Shown: piece after piece, positions 1 through 8,948 of the stretch
How positions within the stretch are numbered: the first letter of the stretch is position 1
How the letters are laid out: every line of letters begins with the position of its first letter
The notes under the pieces: generated by a model
Told to the model about the DNA's origin: nothing
Seen by the model: the letters and a program-made list of their open reading frames with translations, nothing else
Databases searched by the model: none
Source of the DNA: Eubacteriaceae bacterium
GTDB lineage: Bacteria; Bacillota; Clostridia; Eubacteriales; Eubacteriaceae
Direction of reading: 5' to 3'
DNA length: 64,000 bases
NCBI GenBank assembly: GCA_030156895.1
Contig: JASGLP010000002.1
Coordinates: 1-64,000 of the forward strand
Made by a program: the position numbers and the translations under genes

Positions 1-94
1 TATCACCTTCTTCTATCACATTGTCGACATTTTTATTGCCACCGTGAATTTTAACAGGAATTTCTTTTAGCCAGTCGTTAATTTCTCTATTACT
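1..94 (-). other. open frame leaving the left edge, no start codon visible
   Basis: Downstream of the MerR-type promoter, the minus strand stays open for about 30 codons (reading SNREINDWLKEIPVKIHGG and on to the window edge) after an in-frame TAA at 95-97. Its composition looks protein-like, but it has no ATG, GTG or TTG start preceded by a ribosome site. The ATGs in other frames close at once. It may be a remnant of a gene whose front was lost, or a leader in front of a gene that begins left of the window. I do not recognise the family. Confidence 0.3.
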
Positions 95-122
95 TTAACA
101 CCTGGAGTCCACTCCATGTCAA
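92..122 (-). promoter_or_regulatory. MerR-family type promoter/operator with 19-bp spacer
   Basis: On the minus strand a consensus -35 TTGACA (117-122) and a -10 TAAAGT (92-97) are separated by 19 bp. The overlong spacer holds the palindrome TGGAGTGGACTCCA (103-116). A 19-bp spacer with a centred GGAGT/ACTCC palindrome is the classic arrangement of promoters untwisted by MerR-family activators. Transcription would run left out of the window. The regulator is not visible here. Confidence 0.7.
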
Positions 123-142
123 GTCTTTTTTTATTTAAGATT

Positions 143-166
143 TTAAAAAAAGAGCTGACTTAGCTC
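143..166 (-). terminator. intrinsic terminator of the GH3/c-di-GMP operon
   Basis: On the minus strand GAGCT-AAGTC-AGCTC forms a 5-bp stem (152-166), followed directly by an uninterrupted T run (143-151). It lies 65 bp past the acetyltransferase stop and ends the five-gene operon. Confidence 0.7.
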
Positions 167-231
167 AATATTGAATAGAATTTAAATTTTGGTCGTATTA
201 TTTTTACTAATTTCATACTCAAAATCATTCA

Positions 232-744
232 TCATAGTTCATTGATCAGAGCATAGAGACACATATCCTCAAATTGACCATTTTTGTAGGCATTCATTTT
301 CAAGACACCTTCACGACTAAATCCAGCCTTTTCGAGAACACGACAGGATGCGGCATTTCTGGCAAATGGTTCAGCAAAAATCCGAATTATATCTGTTGCG
401 CAAAAGATTTTTTGGCAAATCTCCAGAACAGCCTGAGTTGCAACACCATTTCCCCAATATTGTTCACCAATAAAATACCCCATCTCTGCTGTCCGATAAT
501 GAATGTTTTCCTGTCTGAATACTCCAATGTTCCCAAGTATCGTGTCCTGTTCGTTGACAATGGCATAAACAAAAGATTTACTTGTATCTGACTCAAGTGT
601 CATCTCAATATAGTTTCTAGCATCATCAAGCGTATAAGGAAAAGGGAAACCATCTCTTAAGTTATTATGTATCTTTTTATTATTAATTACCTGAACCAGA
701 CCATTTGCATCATTCATTGTCCAGTTTCTTAGTTTTATTTTCAC
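232..744 (-). CDS. GNAT-family N-acetyltransferase (RimJ/RimL type)
   Basis: 170-aa single-domain GNAT acetyltransferase, likely acetyl-CoA dependent; the acceptor (protein N-terminus, small molecule or antibiotic) cannot be told. It shows the RimJ/RimL layout: an N-terminal LRNWTMNDANGL segment, a beta-4 region GNIGVFRQ, the pantetheine-binding loop region EQYWGNGVATQA (about residues 94-105) and the terminal AARNAASCRVLEKAGF-like segment (NAASCRVLEKAGFSREG) of this family. The start is GTG at 742-744 with GAGGAG seven bases ahead. It overlaps the upstream DUF3795 gene by 35 bp, so it is probably translationally coupled and is the last gene of the operon before the terminator at 143-166. Confidence 0.88.
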   Translation of the reverse strand: MKIKLRNWTMNDANGLVQVINNKKIHNNLRDGFPFPYTLDDARNYIEMTLESDTSKSFVYAIVNEQDTILGNIGVFRQENIHYRTAEMGYFIGEQYWGNGVATQAVLEICQKIFCATDIIRIFAEPFARNAASCRVLEKAGFSREGVLKMNAYKNGQFEDMCLYALINEL

Positions 745-1216
745 TCGTCAACTCCTCATTCCATCGATATTTGCGATCGATTTTTAGTATCTCCCAATCA
801 CACGATAGGCACAAACCGTTATGACAACAGATCATTTCTCCGCATTTCGGACAAGACCATTTTGGGGTTTCACTCTTGATAAATGCTTTAACACCTAATT
901 TACTTATACTTTCAAGGTTCTCAATCATACTCATATGGTATTTTAAACGATAGCGCTTATCAAGGTTTTTCAGCCTTTTACATGGATATTCCGGGCATTC
1001 AAAACAAAACCTAACCTTCCCATTTTTTAAAAGTTGACAGCGATCACCCATATGCAGGCAGTTTTTGCTTCGTGGTAGGCATCCGTCGCAGGTCTTTCGT
1101 TTGAATCCCTTTTTATTTAACTCATACTTTGTGATTTGATATGAAAAGCATAAACTACAGTTCATCCCACAAGGCGCTATCATATTTTGTTTCATCGTCA
1201 ACCTCACAAATATCAT
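710..1216 (-). CDS. DUF3795 cysteine-rich protein
   Basis: 168 aa, cysteine-rich, matching the DUF3795 pattern: MIAPCGMNCSLCFSY near the N-terminus, then CDGC, CFECPEYPCKRL and a C-terminal CPKCGEMICCHNGLC segment. The paired cysteines suggest zinc or Fe-S binding; no reaction is known to me. The start ATG overlaps the TGA of the upstream GGDEF/HD-GYP gene in an ATGA junction (1213-1216), which implies coupled translation. A second in-frame ATG eight codons in (MKQNMIAPCG) would also fit the family N-terminus. The 3' end overlaps the GNAT gene. Confidence 0.85.
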   Translation of the reverse strand: MIFVRLTMKQNMIAPCGMNCSLCFSYQITKYELNKKGFKRKTCDGCLPRSKNCLHMGDRCQLLKNGKVRFCFECPEYPCKRLKNLDKRYRLKYHMSMIENLESISKLGVKAFIKSETPKWSCPKCGEMICCHNGLCLSCDWEILKIDRKYRWNEELTSENKTKKLDNE

Positions 1217-3750
1217 GAAACATTTTCAACCGTGTTTTTAACAGTAATTGTTTTGTTTTGAATAGCCTTTATAAAAAGATGCGCTAATCCTGGATCGAAT
1301 TGTCGTCCTGATTCTTCTTGGATGATTTTTAAAGCCCGATTTACAGAGTAAGCTTTTTTGTAGGAACGATCAGAAATCATCGCATCAAATGAATCGACAA
1401 TACATAGAATCCTAGCCATAACCGGTATATCTTCTTTTGAGATCTGACGAGGATACCCTAAGCCATCGTATCGCTCATGATGTCCAATTACTGCTGGAAT
1501 AACGTAATCAAGCGAGGGTAAATGTCTGATGATTTCGATTGAACTCTCAACGTGCCCCTTCATGATTTCATACTCTTCTTCTGTTAAGCGATCCGGCTTG
1601 TTCAGTATCTGCTCAGGGATTCCAATTTTCCCAATATCGTGTAAAAGTGCCGCTTCCTTTAATATCTCTGCACTTTCCTCATTCATGCCAAAGGCATAGG
1701 CAAGTTCAACGGCGTAATATGCCACGTTATTTGAATGATTAAAGGTGTAATGATCCTTGGTATCAATAGCCGCGGTTAAAGCATAAATTGTCGCTTCATA
1801 TTCAGAATAAACATTTTCATGCAGATCTGTAATATTTGCTGAAGTACCCTTGATAGCGATTGGGTCACGTTCAGAATATATCATAATTGCATTTTTTCCG
1901 TGACGTTTTACATGATAAATCGCTCTTTCGACATTATCAATTAACTCTTTAACGCTGCTTGCGGCATAAGGTATGCCGCTGATTCCACCACTTAAGGTTA
2001 ATGTTTTTAAGCGAATTTTAGTTTCCTGTTTATTCATTTCAGAAATTTGAGAGCGAATATTCTCAGCCAGATTCTTTGCCCCCAACAAATCATATTGAGG
2101 CAAAATAACTGCAAATTCTTTACCATTGTATCGGGCGACATAGCCGTTTTCGCCTACTGCTGCCCTGATTATTCCAGCAATTCTCTGAAGCGCCTGATCG
2201 CCCTGTTTATTACCATACAATTGATTATATAATTTAAAATCATCAATATTTAGCATGACTAACGCTACTGACTGTTGATTGTTTTCATTATAAATATTTT
2301 TGAGTGTTTCGTAAAAGTATTTGCGATTTAAAAGTCCGGTTAATTCATCCGTTTGGGCTTCAAGGCAGGCCTTTTCATATAATCTTGAATTCTTAACAGC
2401 AATCGATGCGATTGAAGCAATTGATGTCAAAAAATTGATCTCTTCATTCGAATAATTCCTTCTTGATTCTCTATTAGATAACAGGACAAGCCCGACGAGT
2501 TCCGTCCCGTCTTTGAGTCCAACAAGATATTCAATCTTCAATTCGTCGAGCTGCTTTTTTTCGATTTCCCACATTGATTTAAATTCTGTAGAATGTTTAA
2601 AATCTCTAACAAAAAGACATCCATCATTTTTTTCAAACCATTTCGCCAGTGGATTATTATGTTGAATACACCAGTTTTTACTATCCAATGGACTCGTAGT
2701 GTGAGCAATTTCATAATGATCTCTGTTCTCGTTTTGGACACAAATATAGACCTTTTTTACTTTTATTGCAGCCTGTAAGACATCTTGCGTTTTTTCAAGA
2801 ATTTCTTTAATTTTCAGCGTTTTAGAAACGGTTAAACTATAATCCTTTAAGCTTTCTGCAAAAAAAAGGTCCTCTTTGGCGAATAATTTATCAAGAAATC
2901 GTTTCATGAAAAAGTAAATTCCAGTCGTGCAGGCTGCAAAAAGAACTGAAATCATTAAAACACTATGCTCTTTATATATAGATAAATAGTTATCAATAAA
3001 AGCCTGAAAAAGACCAAGCAGGTTAGAAAAAAGTAAGAGTGACAAAGTGGCAGATAGGGCATAACAGGTACCTCGTGATATCAGTAAAGTCAGATTAAAA
3101 AGATTTCTTTTATAAAGCGCATAAATTAGAAAAAAAGAAAAAAAGACACCTGACAAAATATCTGTTGGAAAGCCCTTAAATAAAGGAATGAATATTGCTG
3201 CATGACCGAGAACAACAATAACAACACCAAAAACAATCGGTTTAAACTGTTTTTGAACAGTCTGATTTTTTCGTCCATACTGAAAAATTAAAAATAATGG
3301 ATGTACTGTAATAGCAAAGCAAACAAAAAACAGAATTGATACAGGCCAGGAAACATTATAAACAAAGATCGTATCCCCAATTTTGGAACTTACAACCTCC
3401 GGTGGAGCTAAAAAAAATCCTGTCGTTATATTAATGAGATTGACTATACTAATAATAATTATGTAAAGTCTCGAAAAAAAATGATCCTGACAACCGATGA
3501 ATTCCACAATAAAACGAAAAAATGAAAATGCCATTAGCGTCAAACCTAAGACTGACACATGATACCAAAATTGAAAAGACGGCAATAAAAGTAATCTCAT
3601 GCAGAGAGACCCGCCTGTCCACAAGATCATCGCCGATAAAAAGAGTGAAAAAGAGTAAATCAGTTTACTTTTCTTCGCTGCCATGAAAGCCATCAGTAAA
3701 AAACTGTAGCAACATAAAGCGATGACTGGCATGTATACATAATTGTTCAT
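1213..3750 (-). CDS. 7TM-GAF-GGDEF-HD-GYP membrane signalling protein
   Basis: 845 aa. The N-terminal ~290 residues form about eight hydrophobic segments, like the histidine-kinase N-terminal 7TM sensor. A GAF-like domain follows (about 300-455), then a GGDEF domain opening with TDELTGLLNRKYF (about 470), and a C-terminal HD-GYP phosphodiesterase. The cyclase signature is degenerate: ARYNGKEFAVIL stands where RYGGEEF is expected, so diguanylate cyclase activity is probably lost, though the domain may still bind GTP. The HD-GYP part looks intact: ALLHDIGKIGIP, HHERYDGLGYP, and DSFDAMISDRSYKK. The expected activity is membrane-linked c-di-GMP hydrolysis. The start ATG overlaps the GH3 stop (TAATG, 3748-3752), with its GGGAGG ribosome site inside the GH3 gene. 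Confidence 0.9.
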   Translation of the reverse strand: MNNYVYMPVIALCCYSFLLMAFMAAKKSKLIYSFSLFLSAMILWTGGSLCMRLLLLPSFQFWYHVSVLGLTLMAFSFFRFIVEFIGCQDHFFSRLYIIIISIVNLINITTGFFLAPPEVVSSKIGDTIFVYNVSWPVSILFFVCFAITVHPLFLIFQYGRKNQTVQKQFKPIVFGVVIVVLGHAAIFIPLFKGFPTDILSGVFFSFFLIYALYKRNLFNLTLLISRGTCYALSATLSLLLFSNLLGLFQAFIDNYLSIYKEHSVLMISVLFAACTTGIYFFMKRFLDKLFAKEDLFFAESLKDYSLTVSKTLKIKEILEKTQDVLQAAIKVKKVYICVQNENRDHYEIAHTTSPLDSKNWCIQHNNPLAKWFEKNDGCLFVRDFKHSTEFKSMWEIEKKQLDELKIEYLVGLKDGTELVGLVLLSNRESRRNYSNEEINFLTSIASIASIAVKNSRLYEKACLEAQTDELTGLLNRKYFYETLKNIYNENNQQSVALVMLNIDDFKLYNQLYGNKQGDQALQRIAGIIRAAVGENGYVARYNGKEFAVILPQYDLLGAKNLAENIRSQISEMNKQETKIRLKTLTLSGGISGIPYAASSVKELIDNVERAIYHVKRHGKNAIMIYSERDPIAIKGTSANITDLHENVYSEYEATIYALTAAIDTKDHYTFNHSNNVAYYAVELAYAFGMNEESAEILKEAALLHDIGKIGIPEQILNKPDRLTEEEYEIMKGHVESSIEIIRHLPSLDYVIPAVIGHHERYDGLGYPRQISKEDIPVMARILCIVDSFDAMISDRSYKKAYSVNRALKIIQEESGRQFDPGLAHLFIKAIQNKTITVKNTVENVS

Positions 3751-5399
3751 TATACCCTCCCAAAATTCACCTGATTGATATGGCTCTGTTTCTCAAGTGT
3801 CAAAAGTTCTCTAATCTGATGTGCTAATGGATTTATCCTTCTAACGTTTTGACCAGTTTTTCTTTTGTAATTTTCGAAAGTTCCGCATCTTAAAATCGTA
3901 ATTTCAAGTGGATCAATTCCCAATATTTTTTTTAAATCTTTATAATCCTGATCGACATATTTAAAATAAACTGTCAGGTGTTCCTTAATAATATCCCTGC
4001 TAATAGCATGACTTACAAGCGATTGCGTACTCATTTCCACATATAAATGCAAAAATGGACGATTGTTTTCTGTATACTCTTTCACGGCAAACCATTCTTT
4101 TATATCAATTCCTGATAATTTGATCGCTGTCCCTATCGAATGTTCAGAAATTCTTGTAAAACCGGCTATATCGATAATCGTAGAAACCCGATCAAGATAT
4201 TTAAATCGTGGTATTTTTGTCTGATCTTCAACATTCTTTAATCCGACACAACGATATACATCACCAACTCGATAGCGCATAAAAACCCCTCCTTTAAAAA
4301 CGGAGACGACAAGCTCATATTTTTCACCTTCTCGTACCTCATTCATCAGACAGGTTTTAGGCTGATAAGCCGGATCTTTTAAACTGCGATTCATTTCTTC
4401 CTCGGGGATAAATTCATAAAAACAAGCATCCGGGAAAAAATACATGCCGTCTCTAGTCCATGTTTCTGTACCTATACAAGTGGGCTCTGTACCCGCAAAT
4501 ATTTCCATCGGTCGAATTCCCCACAAGTCTTCAAGATCATCTTTATAACAATCATTATCCGTTCCTGCTACCATAAAACCCTTGAGCTTGAAAAGATCTT
4601 TGGGCATCATTTCACGTTTTTCATTTTTACAGCGAATTTTTGCGAGCAGATATCTACTAATCATTGAAAATGAGTATTTTTCAAAAAAGCCGTTTGTTTC
4701 ATTATCCGAAGCACTATTGTTTGAACTGTTCATTTTTGATAAACTTAAACTGACAAAATAAGTAACACTGCCTAATCCGAAAAAATAATCAATATTCTTC
4801 TTAAGACCAAGTTTAAACCCCTTCTTATTACGTTCGCTGAATGTCATTTTTTCAGCCTCTTTCACAGGCGGTAAAAACTCAATATCAATTTCTTCATTTA
4901 AAACAAGCGGCAGTAAACCCGTTGCATATGGAAGTGGTGCCAATCCATAAAGTATTGTGTCAGAAGCACTTACATCAAACTGCCCTTTTTCATGACTCGT
5001 GGACAGCATTAGACAAGCCATTGTATTATTCCGGTAGGTATCAAGCATTCCTTTCGTGTATGGCGCCACTTTTATCGGCTGTTTTCCACCCTCCCAAGTT
5101 GTTTGGATCCAAAGTAGGGGTTGATCTGGAAGCATCTCTGCCTTTTTTTGCAACAATACATTAGCATAATCACTATATGAAGTTAGCGGCATGCTATTTC
5201 TGAAGCTGTCTATTGAAACATTGTTTTTGCCTCTCAGCATTTGTTTTCCTAATTTTGATCGGCTCCAAAGCTCAAGCTGTTCTTCCATCAAGCGGTTTTG
5301 AATACTCATGTATTCATTGATATCAAGGTCTAAAAATCCGCAATACTCATTCCATAGTTTTTCAGATTTTCCTTTTTTCAATTTATCTTGAAATCTCAT
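3750..5399 (-). CDS. GH3-family acyl-acid adenylating enzyme
   Basis: 549 aa, full-length member of the GH3 family, the group of plant auxin/jasmonate-amido synthetases, with many uncharacterised bacterial members. These enzymes adenylate a carboxylic acid with ATP and pass the acyl group to an amine, usually an amino acid. Recognisable parts are the N-terminal LWNEYCGFLDLDI region, the TTWEGGKQPIKVAPYT motif (about 100-115) in place of the usual TSGT-type phosphate loop, GLAPLPYATG, FAGTEPTCIGTE (about 300) and the FMRYRVGDVYRC hinge (about 375). It sits 2 bp after the ICMT-like gene and overlaps the next gene by one base. The substrate is unknown. The coupling to a methyltransferase and a c-di-GMP enzyme suggests a small-molecule or lipid product, but that is inference. 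Confidence 0.85.
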   Translation of the reverse strand: MRFQDKLKKGKSEKLWNEYCGFLDLDINEYMSIQNRLMEEQLELWSRSKLGKQMLRGKNNVSIDSFRNSMPLTSYSDYANVLLQKKAEMLPDQPLLWIQTTWEGGKQPIKVAPYTKGMLDTYRNNTMACLMLSTSHEKGQFDVSASDTILYGLAPLPYATGLLPLVLNEEIDIEFLPPVKEAEKMTFSERNKKGFKLGLKKNIDYFFGLGSVTYFVSLSLSKMNSSNNSASDNETNGFFEKYSFSMISRYLLAKIRCKNEKREMMPKDLFKLKGFMVAGTDNDCYKDDLEDLWGIRPMEIFAGTEPTCIGTETWTRDGMYFFPDACFYEFIPEEEMNRSLKDPAYQPKTCLMNEVREGEKYELVVSVFKGGVFMRYRVGDVYRCVGLKNVEDQTKIPRFKYLDRVSTIIDIAGFTRISEHSIGTAIKLSGIDIKEWFAVKEYTENNRPFLHLYVEMSTQSLVSHAISRDIIKEHLTVYFKYVDQDYKDLKKILGIDPLEITILRCGTFENYKRKTGQNVRRINPLAHQIRELLTLEKQSHINQVNFGRV

Positions 5400-5401
5400 A
5401 T

Positions 5402-5971
5402 TTACTCCATTTCCTGGCGAAAAGTCTTCAAACAGCGCTTTAAACTATCCAAGCTGGGAATAAGAAAAGGTGTATTTTTTTGATAGATCTTATAATCATC
5501 GAAATATCGTATAAAAGTCCATCGATCTTGAAAAATGACATAAATTAAATTACATAAACTGAAGATCAAACCAGCAAGAAAAAGTTGCTCGCTATCAAAT
5601 GCCAACCAAAGAAAAAAATAAAACCCTGTGAAAAACAAAAGCCCGGGATGTCGACATAGTGCGTAAACTCCAGTTTGACATACGCTTTTAGAATCATCAA
5701 GATAAGTTTCTTTAAAGGGTAATGCAAAAAATAAGGAATATAACAAAAAACAGAGCATAACAATTGATAGAAAACCATATATAGAGATTCTAAAATAATT
5801 GATCGTTTCATTTTGGCAAGCCCCAAAAACAAGTCCGACCGTTGAAAAGGACAATAACAACAAACCAATAAAAAATAGATACTTTAAAATCGGGTTTTTA
5901 AAAATAATACTATTAATGTCATATATAACAAAAAGTAAAAATGCAATCACACCTAGACTGATCAGACTCAT
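5402..5971 (-). CDS. ICMT/PEMT-like integral membrane methyltransferase
   Basis: 189 aa with about five hydrophobic segments. It carries the isoprenylcysteine carboxyl methyltransferase / phospholipid methyltransferase signature TGVYALCRHPGLL (about 104-116), followed by a hydrophobic stretch and FQDRWTFIRYFDDYKIYQKNTPFLIPS, where ICMT-like proteins have their conserved RxxxEE..Y..Y....PxxIP tail. The glutamates there are replaced (RWTFIRYF), so the catalytic match is imperfect. It is the first gene of the operon. Start ATG has GGAGGAAG nearby. The likely role is S-adenosylmethionine-dependent methylation of a membrane or hydrophobic substrate, possibly the GH3 product; the substrate is not evident. 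Confidence 0.7.
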   Translation of the reverse strand: MSLISLGVIAFLLFVIYDINSIIFKNPILKYLFFIGLLLLSFSTVGLVFGACQNETINYFRISIYGFLSIVMLCFLLYSLFFALPFKETYLDDSKSVCQTGVYALCRHPGLLFFTGFYFFLWLAFDSEQLFLAGLIFSLCNLIYVIFQDRWTFIRYFDDYKIYQKNTPFLIPSLDSLKRCLKTFRQEME

Positions 5972-6060
5972 GGATCTTCCTCCATAAATAGATTCTATTA
6001 TAATTTTATTTTATTCAGTTATTTGCAGCAAACATCCCTGCACAAGGATATACAAATATC

Positions 6061-6089
6061 ATGATACTATCAATCTATTATTTTTGCAA
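6061..6089 (-). promoter_or_regulatory. predicted sigma-A promoter of the ICMT-GH3-HD-GYP operon
   Basis: On the minus strand TTGCAA (6084-6089), a 17-bp spacer and TATCAT (6061-6066). It lies about 90 bp upstream of the first operon gene, in AT-rich DNA. Confidence 0.5.
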
Positions 6090-6173
6090 ATCTTTTATAT
6101 TGCATAATATAAGCTTTTTTATATTTATAATTTTCTTAGTTAAAGATTACTTCCAACACCAATGAGTTTAAAC

Positions 6174-6209
6174 AAAAGTAGACAGGTGATCTCTCACCTG
6201 TCTACTTTT
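6174..6209 (-). terminator. strong intrinsic terminator after the P-type ATPase
   Basis: Near-perfect long hairpin: the arm AAAAGTAGACAGGTG and its complement are separated by a few bases and flanked by T runs on both strands, so it could work in either direction. It begins 3 bp beyond the ATPase stop. Confidence 0.85.
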
Positions 6210-6211
6210 GT

Positions 6212-8869
6212 CTATTTTTCGAAAAAGCGTCGGCGTATGATACCACCAATTACTTTTGTTAATTCTACAGCAACGATTGGCATTAAAGATGCAATCACGA
6301 CGATAAACCATTGAGTTCCTGTCAAGCTAACCACATCAAAGATTGGCTGTGCAGCAGGAATTAATATGACCGAAAGCTGTAATACAAGGGATATGCCAAT
6401 AGCCCCCCATAAATAAGGGTTCGTAAACAAATCTGGTTTAAAAATTGACTTTTTCTCCGATCGGACATTGATAACATGCGCTAACTGAGAAAGCCCTAAA
6501 ACTGCAAAACACATTGTTCTAGCAACGTCGATCCCATAAGATATCAAGTCCATTTCAAAAACAACTAAAGAAATAATCGCAAGAATGATCCCCTGATAAA
6601 TAATCCGGCCGCCCAAGCCATGGGAAAAGATACTTTCCGACAGTCGTCGAGGCTTTTCGTTCATAATCCGTGAGTCTTTCTTTTCAACGCCTAGCGCTAA
6701 AGCTGGCAAACTGTCTGTGATTAAATTAATCCACAATATATGAACTGGTAAAAGGGGCTGCATCCAGCCGACAAGAGAGGCTATAAATAGGATCAGGATT
6801 TCAGCGATATTACATGAAAGCAGAAAATGGATGGCCTTTCTGATATTAGCATAAATTCCGCGACCTTCCTCGACTGCCGAAACAATAGTTGAAAAGTTAT
6901 CATCTGTCAGGATCATTTCAGCTGCTTCTTTAGAAACATCGGTTCCGGTTATCCCCATGGCACAACCAATATTTGCCTTTTTAAGGGCCGGAGCATCATT
7001 TACGCCATCACCAGTCATGGCAACAACTTCACCTTTTCGTTGCCAGGCATCGACAATTCGCACCTTATGTTCTGGTGCCACTCGGGCATAAACAGCGATG
7101 TTTTCGATTTTTTGATCAAGTTCCTCGTCGCTCATCTTGGAAAGTTCCACACCTGTGTAAGCCAAGCTTTTCTTTTCAAAGATGCCTAATTCCTTGGCAA
7201 TCGCGACGGCCGTGTTTTTATGGTCGCCAGTAATCATAACGGTTTTAATACCCGCTTTTTTACAATCTTTAATCGAGTCCTTTACTTCTTCACGGGGTGG
7301 ATCAATCATTCCTGTCAGTCCGCAGAATATCAGGTCATTTTCAAGATTTTCGACGGTCACTTCCGGCATCTCATCGAATTTTTTATAACCATAGGCTATA
7401 ACTCTATAAGCCTGGTCTGACAAACGGTTATTTTCCAGCTGCAGATTTTCGCGAAGTGTCTCATCACAACCAGCAATTTCCTGCTCGGAAAAAATATGCT
7501 CGCTGCGATTTAAAATAATATCTGGTGCGCCTTTAGTAAAAGAATAAAAGGCATCCCCAATCTGATGCACAGTTGTCATTAACTTACGATCCGAATCAAA
7601 AGGCAGTTCGCCAACTCGCTGATGCTTTTCTTCCTGATCCGCTTTCTGATAGTCAAAACGATTAGCCAAAGTGATCATTGCCACTTCAGTGGGATCGCCA
7701 ATTTCCTGAGTTCCGTTTTTTCCTTTTACAATGTTTGAATCATTACAAAGCAAGCCAATTTTTACCACCAGCTTTTGAGCCGAACTTAGGCTTTCTTTCT
7801 CCAAATCAGCAACTGCCATTACTTGACCATCGGCAAAGATTTTTTCTATTGTCATCTTATTCTGAGTTAAGGTTCCTGTTTTATCAGAACAGATGACAGA
7901 AGCACAGCCCAGTGTTTCAACCGCCGGCAATTTTCTGATAATGGCATGCTTTGAAACCAGACGCTGAACACCCATTGCCAAAACAACTGTGACAATTGCC
8001 GGCAACCCCTCAGGAATTGCAGCAACGGCCAGACTAACAGCTGTCATAAACAAAAGCAAAGGATCGCCGCCTCTGATGAGACCAATTAAAAATACAAATG
8101 CACAAGCAATTAATGCACCGATTGCCAGAATTTTCCCCAATTCTTCAAGTTTTTTCTGTAAGGGTGTCTGAAGGCTTTTTGTCCCCTGAATCATACCGGC
8201 AATTTTTCCGATTTCGGTTTTCATCCCGGTCGCCGTAACAATAAAACGCCCTCGTCCATAATTAACTAAACTACTGGAATAAACCGAATTCACACGATCA
8301 CCAAGAGGGGTATCAGGATCCGTTAAATCGACGAGCTGTTTTTCAACCGGTACCGATTCTCCAGTTAGTGATGACTCCGTAATTTTTAGTGAAGCAGCCT
8401 CAATTAATCGCCCATCAGCCGGAACAATATCACCGGCATCCAAAAAGACAATATCACCAGGCACTAAATCCTCTGATTTAATTACTTTCTGCTTTCCATT
8501 TCGAAAAACCTTTGCTTCGGGGATTGTCATTTTCTTGAGCGCTTCCATTGAGCTTTCCGCTTTTTTTTCCTGTATAGCGCCAATCAAGGCATTGACAATA
8601 ACGATAATAATAATTAAAATAGCATCGCTTAATTCACCCACTAAGCCTGAAATAATAGCTGCTGCAAGCAAAACAATAATCAGAAAATCTTTAAACTGGG
8701 TTAAGAACATTTCTAAAAAGGTTCGGCGTTTTCCTTCATTTAGCTTGTTTTTCCCAAATTGACCTTGCCTTTTTTTAACCTCGTCTGAATCTAACCCCTT
8801 GGTCTGATCGACCTCAAACACTTCTTCTAATGCCTCACCGGCAATTAGAAAACTATCTTCTTTTTTCAA
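6212..8869 (-). CDS. P2-type cation-transporting ATPase, probable Mn2+ (or Ca2+) exporter
   Basis: 885 aa P-type ATPase of the SERCA-like P2A class. In order: an N-terminal cation-ATPase domain, TM1-2 (about 58-95), the actuator loop with LTGESVPVEK (about 168), TM4 with the PEGLPA ion-binding motif (about 285), the phosphorylation site SDKTGTLTQNK (about 328), the nucleotide domain with KGAPDI, the hinge MTGDGVNDAPALKKA (about 590), and a C-terminal six-helix domain. Sequence alone would suggest Ca2+. The Mn2+-type riboswitch in its leader argues for Mn2+ export, as shown for yybP-ykoY-controlled ATPases elsewhere. The start is TTG (8867-8869) behind AAAGGAGG. It is a single-gene unit closed by the hairpin at 6174-6209. 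Confidence 0.93.
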   Translation of the reverse strand: MKKEDSFLIAGEALEEVFEVDQTKGLDSDEVKKRQGQFGKNKLNEGKRRTFLEMFLTQFKDFLIIVLLAAAIISGLVGELSDAILIIIIVIVNALIGAIQEKKAESSMEALKKMTIPEAKVFRNGKQKVIKSEDLVPGDIVFLDAGDIVPADGRLIEAASLKITESSLTGESVPVEKQLVDLTDPDTPLGDRVNSVYSSSLVNYGRGRFIVTATGMKTEIGKIAGMIQGTKSLQTPLQKKLEELGKILAIGALIACAFVFLIGLIRGGDPLLLFMTAVSLAVAAIPEGLPAIVTVVLAMGVQRLVSKHAIIRKLPAVETLGCASVICSDKTGTLTQNKMTIEKIFADGQVMAVADLEKESLSSAQKLVVKIGLLCNDSNIVKGKNGTQEIGDPTEVAMITLANRFDYQKADQEEKHQRVGELPFDSDRKLMTTVHQIGDAFYSFTKGAPDIILNRSEHIFSEQEIAGCDETLRENLQLENNRLSDQAYRVIAYGYKKFDEMPEVTVENLENDLIFCGLTGMIDPPREEVKDSIKDCKKAGIKTVMITGDHKNTAVAIAKELGIFEKKSLAYTGVELSKMSDEELDQKIENIAVYARVAPEHKVRIVDAWQRKGEVVAMTGDGVNDAPALKKANIGCAMGITGTDVSKEAAEMILTDDNFSTIVSAVEEGRGIYANIRKAIHFLLSCNIAEILILFIASLVGWMQPLLPVHILWINLITDSLPALALGVEKKDSRIMNEKPRRLSESIFSHGLGGRIIYQGIILAIISLVVFEMDLISYGIDVARTMCFAVLGLSQLAHVINVRSEKKSIFKPDLFTNPYLWGAIGISLVLQLSVILIPAAQPIFDVVSLTGTQWFIVVIASLMPIVAVELTKVIGGIIRRRFFEK

Positions 8870-8948
8870 TAGGCACCCTCCTTTTAATCCGGATTAGTCC
8901 GGAATTTTACCTTTAATTCTAACAAACTACCTAAGTTATCGATCGAGT

